6,234 nt of DNA from Phycisphaerales bacterium. GTDB lineage: Bacteria > Planctomycetota > Phycisphaerae > Tepidisphaerales > Tepidisphaeraceae. The notes under the pieces were generated by a model. That model was not told where the DNA came from. It searched no databases and saw only the letters and a program-made list of their open reading frames with translations. The DNA lies in NCBI GenBank assembly GCA_028288875.1, contig JAQGHK010000521.1, forward strand, positions 1 to 6,234. Reading direction: 5' to 3'. Positions 5,419-6,234 of the stretch are shown here, piece after piece (positions within the stretch are counted from its first letter, which is position 1; every line of letters begins with the position of its first letter). The position numbers were made by a program, and so were the translations under genes.

Positions 5419-6147
5419 ATGGCCGAAGAAACCCTGCTGACCCGCGTTCGTGGCTGGTTCAAACGTTCTGACGCCCTCGACGGCGACCTGCCCGATCTGC
5501 AATCCCACACGCAGATGGCGACCACGCGTCGGCCGTCGCTATTCCATCCATTCGCCAAGCAGAACGCCGCGATCGAGTCGCTGCAGAGCGGCTTTGTCAC
5601 CCTGACCGACCTCATGGTCAGCATCCGGGAAAACTTGGAACGTCAGGGCGGCCGGCAGGACCAGCTCCTCGAACACCTGTCCAAGCTGCCCGGCTTGCTG
5701 GAGCAATTGCCCGAAAGCAGCCGCCTGCAAGGTGAAACCCTTAAGGCCTTGCATCAGGAACTGTCGGCCCAGCACACGAACCAGCAGCGGTTAACGGAAA
5801 TCCTGGATCACGTCAGCAAGTCGTCCGCCGCCCAGCACGAAGCCTTGGACGGCCTGAGTGACCGCATGGATCGGTCTCGCCAGACCGACGAGCAGATGGT
5901 CACGAACCTCGGCAATGTCACTGCCACCATGCAGGACCTTGGCCGCAGCACCTCCGCCGGGGCGAACCTGATGGAAAGCCTGCGCGACAACATGAGCAGC
6001 CGCGATAACGATCTGCAGCAGGTCCTGACAAAGCAGGGCCAGCGGTTCACGGTCATGCTGTCGATCGCGATTTTTCTGTCGATCGCGGCTTTGGTCGCGG
6101 TCGCCGTCATCGGCTACCTGCTGCTGATGAAGCCGCACGGAGCGTAA
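5419..6147 (+). CDS. Coiled-coil protein with a single C-terminal membrane anchor, function unknown
   Basis: A 242-residue protein I cannot name. Order of parts: a short amphipathic basic segment (TLLTRVRGWFKR, 5-16), a polar linker (17-44), a long heptad-like helical region rich in Gln, Leu, Glu and Ser (~48-207), then one hydrophobic segment (~211-236) ending in KPHGA. It has no N-terminal signal, so it would be tail-anchored with the coiled coil on the cytoplasmic side. The helical region resembles the signalling stalk of chemoreceptors in composition, but no ligand domain, HAMP or receptor hairpin motif is visible. The start is well supported by GAGGG (5406-5410), 8 nt before the ATG. It is divergent from the importer and has no gene after it in the window. 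A scaffold or envelope-organising role is possible but is inference. Confidence 0.85.
   Translation: MAEETLLTRVRGWFKRSDALDGDLPDLQSHTQMATTRRPSLFHPFAKQNAAIESLQSGFVTLTDLMVSIRENLERQGGRQDQLLEHLSKLPGLLEQLPESSRLQGETLKALHQELSAQHTNQQRLTEILDHVSKSSAAQHEALDGLSDRMDRSRQTDEQMVTNLGNVTATMQDLGRSTSAGANLMESLRDNMSSRDNDLQQVLTKQGQRFTVMLSIAIFLSIAALVAVAVIGYLLLMKPHGA
6058..6087 (+). repeat. 12-bp direct repeat inside the membrane anchor of the coiled-coil gene
   Basis: CTGTCGATCGCG occurs at 6058-6069 and again at 6076-6087, in the same frame, encoding the repeated LSIA of LSIAIFLSIAAL. It may be a small internal duplication or a result of restricted codon use in a hydrophobic helix. Confidence 0.5.
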
Positions 6148-6154
6148 AACGCTC
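6140..6154 (+). other. Small hairpin over the stop codon of the coiled-coil gene
   Basis: GAGCG (6140-6144) and CGCTC (6150-6154) form a 5-bp stem whose loop, TAAAA, contains the TAA stop. There is no downstream T-run of useful length, so it is a poor terminator. It may be chance. Confidence 0.25.
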
Positions 6155-6170
6155 TTACCTGACGGTCTGG

Positions 6171-6234
6171 TCCCCTCGCCCTTGTACGCGCGAGAGGTGC
6201 CACAGGCACGCGGGTTAGGGTGCGGGCGAACGTC
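6171..6234. repeat. Degenerate palindromic intergenic element at the right edge
   Basis: Non-coding sequence with two short hairpins: CTCGC (6175-6179) with GCGAG (6190-6194), whose loop contains TTGTAC, and GTGCC (6197-6201) with GGCAC (6205-6209) around ACA. A G-rich tail follows (GGGTTAGGGTGCGGGCGAAC). The C-rich arm, TTGTAC centre, GAGAGG arm and G-rich tail resemble dispersed palindromic repeats I recall from planctomycete intergenic regions. The family assignment is from memory and needs a within-genome search. The element may continue beyond the window. Confidence 0.4.

Noticed and set aside
5419..6147. Methyl-accepting chemotaxis protein
   Set aside because: Only the helical composition is similar. 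There is no HAMP domain, no conserved receptor hairpin tip, no sensor domain, and the membrane segment is at the wrong end.

Overview
The window is GC-rich chromosomal DNA from what looks like a member of the Planctomycetota. This is an inference, not a proven assignment: it rests on the Gfo/Idh/MocA oxidoreductase, uneven use of Shine-Dalgarno sites, unrecognised coiled-coil and disordered proteins, and a degenerate palindromic intergenic repeat at the right edge. I see no rRNA, tRNA, CRISPR array, transposase or phage gene.

Layout. (1) Positions 1-601, minus strand: a small Rieske [2Fe-2S] ferredoxin-like gene (278-601) reads into a membrane-protein gene that leaves the window at position 1. 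The two genes touch through a TGATG stop/start overlap. (2) Positions 602-706: a 105-bp divergent intergenic region. (3) 707-1825, plus strand: a Gfo/Idh/MocA NAD(P)-dependent sugar-type oxidoreductase, followed by a perfect 16-bp hairpin terminator (1859-1893). (4) 2009-2575, plus strand: a 188-residue hydrophilic, probably disordered protein with its own Shine-Dalgarno site and a hairpin/T-run terminator (2623-2656). A short well-placed ORF (1948-2076) overlaps its start. (5) 2672-5300, minus strand: a three-gene ABC importer operon of the cobalamin/ferric-chelate class, in the order lipoprotein binding protein, FecCD-type permease, ATPase. Both junctions are 4-nt ATGA overlaps. (6) 5301-5418: a second divergent intergenic region. 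(7) 5419-6147, plus strand: a coiled-coil protein with one C-terminal membrane anchor. (8) 6148-6234: non-coding, with small hairpins resembling a dispersed palindromic repeat.

How the genes work together. Only the importer is clearly one functional unit: the lipoprotein would capture a corrinoid or ferric chelate, the permease would carry it across the inner membrane, and the ATPase would power transport. No outer-membrane receptor and no cobalamin riboswitch is visible here. The Rieske protein and its membrane partner are probably co-translated and may form a small electron-transfer unit. The other genes are single transcription units with no obvious shared pathway.

I do not see a clear new defence, mobile or biosynthetic system. 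The most notable signals are in gene expression. Two minus-strand operons have a -10-like hexamer exactly 9 nt before an ATG that lacks a normally spaced Shine-Dalgarno site, which suggests leaderless mRNAs. The oxidoreductase has a Shine-Dalgarno motif separated from its ATG by a hairpin.
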